Shown here piece by piece: positions 6,894-14,327 of a stretch of 64,000 bases of DNA; within the stretch, counting starts at the first letter, position 1; each line of letters starts with the position of its first letter. Origin of the DNA: Arthrobacter gandavensis. Its GTDB lineage: Bacteria > Actinomycetota > Actinomycetes > Actinomycetales > Micrococcaceae. The position numbers and the translations under genes were made by a program. The stretch is from assembly GCF_009192735.1 (NCBI RefSeq), contig NZ_VTFU01000001.1, forward strand, positions 558,001 to 622,000. Direction: 5' to 3'. Below the pieces are notes generated by a model that saw nothing but the letters and a program-made list of their open reading frames with translations, made no database searches and was not told the origin of the DNA.

Positions 6894-8957
6894 GTGAAAC
6901 CAAGTGATCTGAATCTCCTGCAATCGGTATCTGCTCCTACTATCCATCCCGACGGCTCCCGCGCCGTGCTGTCCGTGACCCGTCCGGATTTCGCCGCGGA
7001 CGCCTACGTGGGCCAGCTGTGGTCCGTGCCGCTGGACGGCAGCGGCTCACCGCGGCGCATGACCCGCGGTTTTGCCGACACCCAGCCGCGCTTCTCACCC
7101 GACGGCGCCCTGCTGGGGTTCCTGCGCACCCCGCAGGGCGGCAAGCCCCAGCTGCATGTGGTTTCCGCCGGCGGCGGAGAACCTGTCCAGCTCACGGACT
7201 CGAAAATGGGCGTCAGCTGGTTCAGCTTTTCCCCCGACTCAGCACGTGTGGTGTTCTCCTCCCGCGTGCCGCAGCACGGCCGGTACGGGACGGTCGACGG
7301 CGTCGGACCCGGGGCCGAGGATCCGCGGCTGATCAGCACCTTCAAGTACCGGGCCAACGGTGCGGGCTACACAGCGGACAAGCGGTCCCAGGTCTTCCTG
7401 CTGGACCTCCCTGACCTCGACGCCGAACCCTGGATCGCTCCGGTGGGGCGGGCCAAGGAGGAAGCCGGAGCGGCTGCCGAAACAACCGAAGCTGCGCAGG
7501 CGGCCGACGGCGACGCCAGCGGACGGTTCCCGGCGGCGCGTCAGCTCACCGACGCCGACGCCGACGCCTCGGCTCCGGTATTCTCCGCCGACGGCCAGCA
7601 CATCCTGTTTACTGCCGCGCTCCATCATGGAGCCGATGAAGATCTCGTCTCCGACGTCTACGTCGTTGATCTGGCCGGAGCAGAGCCCCGGCGGCTGACG
7701 AACACCGGGGACGCGTCACTGCTGGGGGCATCGCATCCGACCCCCAGCAGCGACGGCGAGTGGCTGTACTTCCTGGGCCAGAACCTTTCCGGCTCCGGCA
7801 CCGACTTCGTGGCCCGCAACACGTCCCTTTACGTCCTTCCGGCTGATTTGAACGGTCCGGTCCGGAGGCTGACTGATCCGGAGGACATCGACCTCGCCGA
7901 GGGCGGCATAGTGGCCGCGGGGGAGTCCGCGGTCCTGGTCTTCAACCGGGCCCGCGGCTCGGTTGAACTGCTGCGGGTCGACGCCGGCGGCAGCAGGGAA
8001 ACGCTGGTTGACGGTGCACGCGTGGTGCACGGCGCAGCGGCGGCGGCCGGCGCCGTCGTCGTCAGCTATTCAGACGGCGGGACCATAGGCGACGCGGCCG
8101 TGGTGGAAGCAGGCGGACTGCGGCAGCTGACGGACTTCTCGGCGCTGCTGCGCGCGGAAACCCGGGTTGCCGAGGCGGTCGAGGAAACGCATGCCTCGCG
8201 CGACGGGTATCCCGTCCACGGCTGGGTTTTCCTGCCCGAAGGCCCGGGTCCGCATCCGGTGCTGCTGAACATCCACGGCGGACCGTTTGCGCAGTTCGAC
8301 TGCGGCTACTTTGACGAGGCGCAGGCTTACGCCGCTGCCGGATACGCGGTGGTGCAGTGCAATCCGCGCGGCTCCGCCGGATATGGGCAGGACCATGGCC
8401 GGATTATCAAGGAGGCTATGGGAACCAAGGACCTGGTCGATGTCCTGGCCTTCCTGGAAGGGGTCCTGAAGTCGCATCCGGACCTCGACGCGGGACGGCT
8501 GGGTGTCATGGGCGGCTCCTACGGCGGTTACCTCACCGCATGGACGACGGCGAACGACCACCGGTTCACGGCGGCCATCGTGGAGCGAGGCTTCCTGGAC
8601 CCGCTGTCCTTTGTGGGCTCGGCGGATATCGGCTGGTTCTTCAGCGAGGGATACACCGGCGCAGATCCGGAGAACGTCCTGGCGCAGAGCCCCATGGCGC
8701 ATGTTGGCGATGTGCGGACCCCCACGCTGGTCATCCATTCCGAGGAGGACCTGCGCTGTCCCGTTGAGCAGGCGCAGCGCTACTACACCGCCCTCAAGCA
8801 GAACGGGATTTCAACGCAGATGCTGCTGTTCCCGGGCGAGAACCATGAGCTGTCCCGCGCCGGGACGCCGTGGCACCGGCGGCAGCGCTTCGAGCACATC
8901 CTGCGCTGGTGGGCGCACTGGCTGCCGACGCCGGCCAACCAGATCAGCCAGGCCTAG
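6894..8957 (+). CDS. S9 family prolyl oligopeptidase / acylaminoacyl peptidase
   Basis: This 687-residue serine peptidase has an N-terminal beta-propeller (residues about 1-410, WD40-like blades such as DTQPRFSPDGALLGFLR) and a C-terminal alpha/beta-hydrolase domain. The catalytic triad is visible: Ser542 in GGSYGGY, Asp619 in HSEEDLRCP and His651 in PGENHELS. The family cleaves short peptides in the cytoplasm. GTG 6894 is chosen because TAGGCT (6881-6886) ends 7 bp upstream and no ribosome site is present, suggesting a leaderless message. A 41-codon upstream extension would overlap the divergent rlmA-type gene. Its stop overlaps the deformylase stop by 4 bp. Confidence 0.9.
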   Translation: MKPSDLNLLQSVSAPTIHPDGSRAVLSVTRPDFAADAYVGQLWSVPLDGSGSPRRMTRGFADTQPRFSPDGALLGFLRTPQGGKPQLHVVSAGGGEPVQLTDSKMGVSWFSFSPDSARVVFSSRVPQHGRYGTVDGVGPGAEDPRLISTFKYRANGAGYTADKRSQVFLLDLPDLDAEPWIAPVGRAKEEAGAAAETTEAAQAADGDASGRFPAARQLTDADADASAPVFSADGQHILFTAALHHGADEDLVSDVYVVDLAGAEPRRLTNTGDASLLGASHPTPSSDGEWLYFLGQNLSGSGTDFVARNTSLYVLPADLNGPVRRLTDPEDIDLAEGGIVAAGESAVLVFNRARGSVELLRVDAGGSRETLVDGARVVHGAAAAAGAVVVSYSDGGTIGDAAVVEAGGLRQLTDFSALLRAETRVAEAVEETHASRDGYPVHGWVFLPEGPGPHPVLLNIHGGPFAQFDCGYFDEAQAYAAAGYAVVQCNPRGSAGYGQDHGRIIKEAMGTKDLVDVLAFLEGVLKSHPDLDAGRLGVMGGSYGGYLTAWTTANDHRFTAAIVERGFLDPLSFVGSADIGWFFSEGYTGADPENVLAQSPMAHVGDVRTPTLVIHSEEDLRCPVEQAQRYYTALKQNGISTQMLLFPGENHELSRAGTPWHRRQRFEHILRWWAHWLPTPANQISQA

Positions 8958-9580
8958 AAACCGAGCGCCTGCCGGGCCTCGCCTATGGACGGCGAGGCCC
9001 AGCGGCGGAGGTATTCGGCGTTGCTGCACAGGGACCGGGTCAGCACCTTGTCCACATAGACAGTGCCGTGAAGATGGTCGGTTTCATGCTGCACGATCCG
9101 TGCCTGCCACCCCTCGAACGTCCGTTCCACGGGGGCGCCGGCGACGTCAGTGTAGGCCAGCGAAACGGCGCGGTAGCGGGGGACAACCCCCTGGTATCCG
9201 TTGAAGGAGAGGCATCCTTCATAAAACTCCGCCATCTCCGGGCCAAGCGGCGTGTACTCGGGGTTCAGCACCGCTGCGAACGGCAGGGGGTGGCGCTGCC
9301 TGACATCACTGATCTCCGGGTCGGCGTCAAAATGGTCCTCCATGACGGCAAGCTGCAGGGGCACGCCCAGCTGCGGTGCTGCCAGTCCCACTCCCGGCGC
9401 CGCATGCATCACCCGGCGCATAAGCGCGATGAAGGCACTCAGCTCGCCGGAATTCAGCTGTCCGTCATAGGGGAGTGACCGCTGGCGAAGGGCAGGGTGA
9501 CCCAGCTGGACAATGGGAGGCATTTCCGCTTCCAGGAGCGGCAGGACCAGGTCACGGATGAGGTGGGAATCTGTGGGCAC
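8954..9580 (-). CDS. def: Peptide deformylase
   Basis: Removes the N-formyl group from new proteins using a bound metal ion. All three family motifs are visible: GVGLAAPQLG, EGCLS (metal-binding Cys) and QHETDHLHG (HExxH). The length, 208 residues, is normal for actinobacterial enzymes, which carry N- and C-terminal extensions. GTG at 9580 follows TAGGAT (minus 9592-9587) by exactly 6 bp, again a leaderless layout. It is convergent with the S9 peptidase; the two stops share bases 8954-8957. Whether it is the only deformylase in the genome is unknown. Confidence 0.93.
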   Translation of the reverse strand: MPTDSHLIRDLVLPLLEAEMPPIVQLGHPALRQRSLPYDGQLNSGELSAFIALMRRVMHAAPGVGLAAPQLGVPLQLAVMEDHFDADPEISDVRQRHPLPFAAVLNPEYTPLGPEMAEFYEGCLSFNGYQGVVPRYRAVSLAYTDVAGAPVERTFEGWQARIVQHETDHLHGTVYVDKVLTRSLCSNAEYLRRWASPSIGEARQALGF

Positions 9581-9644
9581 CGCCCCATCCTAATTCCCCT
9601 CGCCCGTTTTCACGCAGGCAGCGGGGAGGTACGCTCGGGCCACC

Positions 9645-10178
9645 ATGACAGAGCAACAGCCTTACGAAGTGCTCGGTGATTTTCCCGGATTCGAACTGCG
9701 GCTGTATCCCGCGCATCTGACCGCGCAGGTGACCGTCCATTCGGTGCTGTCCGCGGCCGGGAGCACTGCGTTCCGTTACTTGTTCGGGTACATCAGCGGG
9801 CAGAACACCGCTGGGCACGACACTCCGGGACCGGACGCTCAGATTCCCATGACGGCGCCGGTGCTCCTGCAGCCGGACTCCCTGGCCGAGACCTACACCG
9901 TGGCCTTCGTGCTGCCGGCCTCCATGTCCATCGACACCGCGCCAACCCCTGATGACCCGGCCGTGTCCCTGATGGTCATGCCTGCAGCACGTGGCGCCGC
10001 CGTCTCGTTTAGCGGCCGCTGGACGGACCGCAACTATCTGGATCATGCCCGGGCGCTGGAGGAAGCGGTGGCGGCTGCCGGCTTCACCCCGCAGGGGTAC
10101 CCGAGGTTTGCGCTGTTCGATCCGCCGTACAAGCCGTGGTTCCTGCGCCGCAATGAGGTGGTCCAGCCGTTGCTGTGA
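9645..10178 (+). CDS. SOUL-type heme-binding protein
   Basis: A 177-residue protein matching the SOUL/HBP family: the opening PYEVLGDFPGFELRLYPAHLTAQV, then AFRYLFGYISGQN, the IPMTAPVLLQ signature (about residue 70) and the end RNEVVQPL are characteristic. Related proteins bind heme or tetrapyrroles in a distorted beta-barrel; the bacterial role is poorly defined. There is no signal peptide. A TACGCT hexamer (9630-9635) sits 9 bp before the ATG with no good SD, so a very short leader is likely. It is monocistronic, followed by a terminator shared with the converging DUF4193 gene. Confidence 0.85.
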   Translation: MTEQQPYEVLGDFPGFELRLYPAHLTAQVTVHSVLSAAGSTAFRYLFGYISGQNTAGHDTPGPDAQIPMTAPVLLQPDSLAETYTVAFVLPASMSIDTAPTPDDPAVSLMVMPAARGAAVSFSGRWTDRNYLDHARALEEAVAAAGFTPQGYPRFALFDPPYKPWFLRRNEVVQPLL

Positions 10179-10201
10179 GCGGGACCGGGCGCGGGATGGG
10201 C

Positions 10202-10245
10202 AAAAAAATACCGGCCTGGATGCCACGGATCAGCCGTGACATCCA
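10202..10245 (-). terminator. Rho-independent terminator of the DUF4193 gene
   Basis: The hairpin TGGATG-C-CACGG-ATCAG-CCGTG-A-CATCCA occupies 10217-10245. Reading on the minus strand, it is followed by a run of seven T (10208-10202). It lies between the convergent SOUL and DUF4193 genes. Confidence 0.8.
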
Positions 10246-10268
10246 AACCGGGAGGCGTGGAGGTGCGC

Positions 10269-10574
10269 TTAGCCTTCGCAGTCCACGCAGTACTTGTCGC
10301 CGTTCTTTTCCTTGGCGATCTGCGAGCGGTGCCGCACGAGGAAGCAGGACATGCAGGTGAACTCGTCAGCCTGTGCCGGGACAACCTTGATCAACAGTTC
10401 TTCACCGGACAGGTCAGCACCGGGAAGCTCGAAGCCGTCGATGGCATCCGTTTCGTCAGCGACGTCCCGAACAGCCGTCATCGCACCGCCGCGCTGCTGG
10501 GCTTTTAGGCCTTCAAGGGAGTCGCTGGGGCGGTCTTCTTCCTTGACGCGCGGAGCATCATAATCAGTAGCCAT
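10269..10574 (-). CDS. DUF4193 family protein (dUTPase-adjacent actinobacterial zinc-ribbon-like protein)
   Basis: A 101-residue acidic protein whose N-terminus (MATDYDAPR, then DSLEGLKAQQ) and C-terminal pair CMSC and CVDC, 20-odd residues apart, fit the actinobacterial DUF4193 family. The four cysteines suggest a zinc ribbon. The biochemical role is unknown; conservation across Actinobacteria suggests a core function. A promoter CACCAA/CATATA (minus TTGGTG-17 bp-TATATG) lies at 10646-10618. It is monocistronic with its own terminator. Confidence 0.85.
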   Translation of the reverse strand: MATDYDAPRVKEEDRPSDSLEGLKAQQRGGAMTAVRDVADETDAIDGFELPGADLSGEELLIKVVPAQADEFTCMSCFLVRHRSQIAKEKNGDKYCVDCEG

Positions 10575-10617
10575 GTGAAGTGCTTATCTCCTGAATTTTG
10601 GGGGGTTGAGCGTAGAT

Positions 10618-10646
10618 CATATAAGCAACGGAGCCAATTTCACCAA
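10618..10646 (-). promoter_or_regulatory. Promoter of the DUF4193 gene
   Basis: On the minus strand TTGGTG (10646-10641) and TATATG (10623-10618) are spaced by 17 bp. The start codon follows about 45 bp downstream, leaving room for an SD (AGGAGA). Confidence 0.5.
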
Positions 10647-10791
10647 CTGAACGCGTGATGGCGAATCATAGGGCCTGTTTGGCTCCTGCGGAAGTGATCA
10701 GCGTCCTATTCTTTTTACCTGTTTGGGCCGTGCGCCAGCCCGGACCGGGGTTCGGGGGAGCCCCCGGAGCACCGGGATGAGGTTATGTCAT

Positions 10792-11197
10792 GTCAGCTCA
10801 TTCGTCGCCGCAGCTGCGGCTGCGCGTTATGACAAGAGCTTCGCAGACGCCCTTCAGGGCCGGCGTTCCGTTGCAGGTGTTATGTCAACCAATGGGTGGG
10901 TGCGGAAATTCCCGAAGTGCCTGAGCCGGTGCCCGGGGGACGTTATGTCAACTGGTTCACGCTGCACGCCAGAAGAGGTGGGCGCCCTCCGTGGCGTGAC
11001 CTGTATCGGCAATAATTGGCTCCTGGAGCTGAGCTGAGCAAAACTCGATGGTGCAAGAGCGGCCGGCGGGCAGCCTCCGGAAGCCGGTGGGGAAGTAAAT
11101 GCAGGGGATTGGCACGGTATTTGCCACACAGCAGGAACCAGTTTGCAGCCCCTTCCCAAGGCAGTGTTCGTAACGCCGATAATCTACATTATGTCAA
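10792..11197 (+). repeat. Dispersed direct repeats, consensus GTTATGTCAAC
   Basis: Copies: GTTATGTCATG 10792-10802, GTTATGACAAG 10826-10836, GTTATGTCAAC 10879-10889, GTTATGTCAAC 10942-10952, ATTATGTCAAG 11188-11198. All have one orientation. Another TTATGTCAAC is upstream of rbpA at 4001-4010. Multiple short repeats at element ends are known for IS21-family elements, and regulator arrays can look the same; neither is proven. Confidence 0.6.
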
Positions 11198-11247
11198 GTA
11201 GCCTAGAGGAGGAGCTCCCCCATGGCACCCGGCCCCGGTTTCGGCTG

Positions 11248-12351
11248 TCAGGTGCGGCGCATGTGGTCCCGCAGGCCGGGAATGGCGAATTCGAGCAGCC
11301 CCCGTCCCGCAGGCTGCACCAAGCCGGCGTCGATCAGGCGGGCGCGGTAGTTGCCGATGGTGTTCTTTTGGTTCCCGAGCCGCTGGCCAATATCGGCGGT
11401 TGAGGACGGGCCGTCGTCTTCGGCCATGGCGCGGAGAAAATCCAGGTCCTTGAGCGAAGCGGTGGACAGGGCTGCGCCTATGACCACCCGGGTATTCCTC
11501 CGGTGGGCCGCAGCCAGGGCAATCTCCACGGACTGGGCTGTCAGCGGTGCATCGGTGGCCTCCGCCAGCTGCCACAGATGGTAGCCAATCAACTGGATCA
11601 GGAACGGATAACCTCCCGTCGATTCGGCGGCGGTCCGCACCAGCTCCGGTTTCAGCTCGTGGGCCAGTCCGGTGAAGGTCTCACGGTAGGAGGCCTCCAC
11701 CTCGTCGACCGCCGCAGCATGCAGGTCAATCCTGTCGGCCCGGCGAAGGAAAGTTGCCACCCCCTCATTGAGCAGGTCGGAGACAGCCGCGGGAAGACCG
11801 GCAAACACCAGGGCGATCGGCAGGCCATCGCGGATGAAGTGCTGCACGGATGCTGCCAGCTGGGCAAGCTCGTCCCGGTCGGCGCCGTGGATCTCGTCCA
11901 GGGTGATGGCCAGGCCGGTCCCCTGCGCATCGAGAAGCTGCAGCAGCTGTTCGCCCACCTGGCGCCAGCCGGTCTGCTGCTCGGGCGGAAGCTCGGTGGT
12001 CAGGGAGAAACCCGCCGCGCTGATTCCGGTGATCCTCCTCCCGGGAGGACCCCCGCCCAGCTCCTCGGCGTAGCCGCGCATGGACTCGCCGATGCGGCCC
12101 AGGAAGCCGCGCGTCGCTGTTTCCGAAACGACGGCCCATCCCTGGCCGCGCGCCGCGTCTTCGGCTTCTCCCAGCATGACTGTCTTGCCGATCCCCCTGG
12201 CTCCGGTGAAGATGGTCAGGAGCCCCGGCGCTCCTGACCGGATGCGCAGCCCGTAAGCGAACTCGTCCAGGAGGCCGGCCCGGCCAATGAGCTGAGGCGG
12301 TTCCGCTCCCGCGGTGGGCCGGAAGGGATTCCGCGCCGGATCTGCTGACAT
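11248..12351 (-). CDS. Orphan AAA ATPase with C-terminal winged helix (ORC1/MalT-like ATPase class)
   Basis: 367 residues. Walker A is GARGIGKT (50-57), Walker B is LAITLDEIH (Asp152, Glu153), and FAGLP (about 184-188) fits sensor 1. The C-terminal 80 residues (STADIGQRLGNQKNTIGNYRARLIDAGLVQ) look like a winged-helix DNA-binding domain, as in archaeal-type and Cdc6/ORC-like STAND ATPases. Such proteins couple ATP state to DNA or effector binding; no partner gene adjoins. The promoter region carries three GTGTAC sites. The downstream gap looks like a rearrangement scar, so acquisition or loss of neighbours is plausible. The role is unknown; a switch or defence-type ATPase is possible. Confidence 0.75.
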   Translation of the reverse strand: MSADPARNPFRPTAGAEPPQLIGRAGLLDEFAYGLRIRSGAPGLLTIFTGARGIGKTVMLGEAEDAARGQGWAVVSETATRGFLGRIGESMRGYAEELGGGPPGRRITGISAAGFSLTTELPPEQQTGWRQVGEQLLQLLDAQGTGLAITLDEIHGADRDELAQLAASVQHFIRDGLPIALVFAGLPAAVSDLLNEGVATFLRRADRIDLHAAAVDEVEASYRETFTGLAHELKPELVRTAAESTGGYPFLIQLIGYHLWQLAEATDAPLTAQSVEIALAAAHRRNTRVVIGAALSTASLKDLDFLRAMAEDDGPSSTADIGQRLGNQKNTIGNYRARLIDAGLVQPAGRGLLEFAIPGLRDHMRRT

Positions 12352-12370
12352 TTCGTCCTCCTGTGAACTC

Positions 12371-12407
12371 GTGTGTACACAGTGTACTTGGGTGAACCCG
12401 GTGTACC
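12371..12407. promoter_or_regulatory. Triple GTGTAC sites upstream of the AAA ATPase gene
   Basis: GTGTACAC (12373-12380, self-complementary), GTGTAC (12382-12387) and GTGTAC (12401-12406) lie 22-56 bp upstream of the ATPase start. They are candidate operator half-sites. On the minus strand TACACT within them could serve as a -10. Confidence 0.4.
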
Positions 12408-12524
12408 CGACTGAATTTCTCCCCCAGCTTCACCGCCGCCTCTCCCCCGCAGCGATCATCCTGCCTGCCCATCGCAGCTGGCAGGTATTCCCTGCTGCGT
12501 GCTGAAGAAAAAGTTTTCCGCCGG

Positions 12525-12551
12525 TGTCGATATCCCGGCGCGCCGATCGAC
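12525..12551 (+). promoter_or_regulatory. ECF42-type promoter (TGTCGA / CGAC)
   Basis: TGTCGA at 12525-12530 and CGAC at 12548-12551 are 17 bp apart, 54 bp before the YCII start. This fits the published target consensus of ECF42 sigma factors (TGTCGA at -35, CG[A/T]C at -10), and the downstream operon encodes exactly such a sigma factor. Autoregulation is the natural inference. Confidence 0.65.
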
Positions 12552-12604
12552 GGGATAGTAGAAGACGCACAGCGCGTCCTCACTTTCCGCCAAAGGAGCA
12601 GGCC

Positions 12605-13048
12605 ATGCAGTACATGTTCATCATGCGTTCCACCGACGAGGCCAAGGAGGCCTATAAGGACATGCCCATGGAAGAGGTCATCAACCAAATGGGCGCCTAT
12701 AACGAGTCAATGATCAACGCCGGCGTCCTGCTGGCCGGCGAAGGGCTGGCTGATGTAACCCAGGACAATGCTTTCGTGGTCGACTTCACTGAAGACCCGC
12801 CGCTGGTCACCGACGGCCCCTACGGCGAGACCCACGAGCTGTTCAACGGTTTCTGGATCATCCAGGCCGCTTCGAAGGAGGAAGCCGCGGAGTGGGCCAT
12901 GCGCTGTCCGCTCGGTCCGGGGTCCAAGCTGGAGGTGCGGCGCGTGACGGACGCCGGCGATTTCGCGGACTTTGCCGACAACGAGTTCATCCGCAAGGAG
13001 GAAGGCTGGCGGGAGACCGAAGCCAAGCTGCGTTCCGAAAACGCCTAG
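12605..13048 (+). CDS. YCII/DGPF-domain protein
   Basis: A 147-residue YCII-related (DGPF) protein; the motif appears here as TDGPYGETHELFNGFWII, followed by the usual SKEEAAEWAMRCPLGPGSKLEVR. The starting MQYMFIM is typical. The catalytic role of these small dimeric alpha-beta proteins is unproven. AAAGGAG lies 6 bp before the ATG. It is the first gene of a two-gene unit with the ECF sigma factor, whose start is 11 bp after its stop. DGPF genes are the standard genomic partners of ECF42 sigma factors. Confidence 0.88.
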   Translation: MQYMFIMRSTDEAKEAYKDMPMEEVINQMGAYNESMINAGVLLAGEGLADVTQDNAFVVDFTEDPPLVTDGPYGETHELFNGFWIIQAASKEEAAEWAMRCPLGPGSKLEVRRVTDAGDFADFADNEFIRKEEGWRETEAKLRSENA

Positions 13049-13059
13049 GAAGCCGGGCT

Positions 13060-14313
13060 GTGGCTCAACCTGCCGCCACACCGTCTCCGGAGGCGGTCAG
13101 CCGCCGGCTGGAGGCGGTGTGGCGGATCGAAGGGCCCCGCATAGTGGCCGCCCTGGGCCGGGTCACCGGAAACATCGGGTTCGCCGAAGACGTTGCGCAG
13201 GAAGCCATTGCCGACGCCCTGGTGCAGTGGCCCCGGTCAGGTGTACCGCGCAATCCGGCAGCTTGGCTGACCACCGTAGCCAAACGCAGGGCCATCGATT
13301 CATGGCGCCGGGCCGAGCGGCTTGACGACCGGTACCAGGTGCTGGCCTCCGGCATGCCGGAGGAAGACGGCGTGGAATGGAACCCGGTTCCGGATGACGT
13401 GCTTCGGCTGATCTTCATTGCCTGTCATCCTGTGCTGCCGCGCCAGTCCCAGGTGATCCTGACCCTGCGGATAGTGGGCGGACTGAACACTGAGGAAATA
13501 GCCAGGCTCTTTGTGCTTCCCACCGGCACCGTTCAGCAACGCATCGTGCGGGCGAAGAAAACCCTGGCTGCAGCCAAGGTCCCCTTCGAAGTGCCTGAGC
13601 CCGGCGGCTGGGGTCCGCGGCTGGGCGGTGTGCTCGGGGTCGTCTACCTGATGTTTACCGAAGGATACGCGGCCACCGCCGGGGAAGCCTGGATGAGGCC
13701 GGACCTGGCGGGCGAAGCCCTGCGGATCGGGCGGGTCCTGGCTGGCTTGGTGCCCCGGGAACCGGAAGCACACGCGCTGGTGGCGCTCATGGAGTTCTCC
13801 GCCTCACGCTTTGCGGCGCGCACCGGACCCGACGGCGGCGCGGTCCTGCTCGCTGACCAGGACCGAAGGCGGTGGGACCGGGCACAGATCGAACGCGGCC
13901 GGGCGGCGCTGGCCCGCTCCGACGCGCTCGGGCGGGGCCGGGGCAGCTACGCGCTCCAGGCAGCCATTGCACAGTGCCATGCTGATGCCGCCGATGTTGC
14001 CTCCACCGATTGGCAGCACATTGTGCTGCTCTATGAAGCCCTGGGAAGCATGACGCCCAGCCCCGTGGTGGAGCTCAACCGGGCCGCCGCGGTTGCCATG
14101 GCCACCGGCCCGGCCACGGCCCTGGCCCTTGTCGACCGGCTGGCGCAGCAGGGGGAACTGCGCAGATCACATTTGCTGCCAAGTGTCCGTGCGGAACTCC
14201 TGCTGCGCCTTGGCCGGCGCGAAGAGGCGCGGTCCGAGTTCACAGCCGCGGCCGGGCTCGCCGGCAATGACCGGGAACGCGAGGTCTTGCAGCGCCGTGC
14301 CGCCCGAACCTGA
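13060..14313 (+). CDS. ECF42-group RNA polymerase sigma factor with large C-terminal domain
   Basis: A 417-residue protein. Sigma region 2 occupies the first 100 residues (EDVAQEAIADALVQWP, NPAAWLTTVAKRRAIDSWRR); region 4 is at about 130-190 (LPRQSQVILTLRIVGGLNTEEIARLF, PTGTVQQRIVRAKKTL). The remaining 220 residues form the helical TPR-like extension that defines group ECF42. There is no anti-sigma gene, as usual for this group; the extension is thought to control activity. GTG 13060 is chosen because AGGAAG lies 7-8 bp upstream; the longer frame would overlap the YCII gene. An ECF42-type promoter precedes the operon. Confidence 0.88.
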   Translation: MAQPAATPSPEAVSRRLEAVWRIEGPRIVAALGRVTGNIGFAEDVAQEAIADALVQWPRSGVPRNPAAWLTTVAKRRAIDSWRRAERLDDRYQVLASGMPEEDGVEWNPVPDDVLRLIFIACHPVLPRQSQVILTLRIVGGLNTEEIARLFVLPTGTVQQRIVRAKKTLAAAKVPFEVPEPGGWGPRLGGVLGVVYLMFTEGYAATAGEAWMRPDLAGEALRIGRVLAGLVPREPEAHALVALMEFSASRFAARTGPDGGAVLLADQDRRRWDRAQIERGRAALARSDALGRGRGSYALQAAIAQCHADAADVASTDWQHIVLLYEALGSMTPSPVVELNRAAAVAMATGPATALALVDRLAQQGELRRSHLLPSVRAELLLRLGRREEARSEFTAAAGLAGNDREREVLQRRAART

Positions 14314-14327
14314 GCCGGGCACGGCGC

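Larger units (their letters stand above)
10575..11247. other. 673-bp gap with TTATGTCA repeats; no supported gene
   Basis: No reading frame here looks coding. The lower-GC left end holds the DUF4193 promoter. The rest has five same-orientation copies of a TTATGTCA-like motif (10793, 10827, 10880, 10943, 11189) and ends with a strong SD plus ATG that runs into the back of the AAA ATPase gene. The layout resembles the end of a lost mobile element or a gene whose body was deleted. Confidence 0.6.

Noticed and set aside
10854-11159. 101-codon minus-strand frame in the 10.6-11.2 kb gap
   Set aside because: Its sequence is mostly Pro/Ser/Arg and its VDIT tripeptides only reflect the repeated TTATGTCA motif; no SD and no recognisable domain.
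11248-12351. Reading the AAA ATPase as a MalT/LuxR-type regulator
   Set aside because: It lacks the TPR and LuxR domains of that class; a single ATPase plus winged helix fits better.
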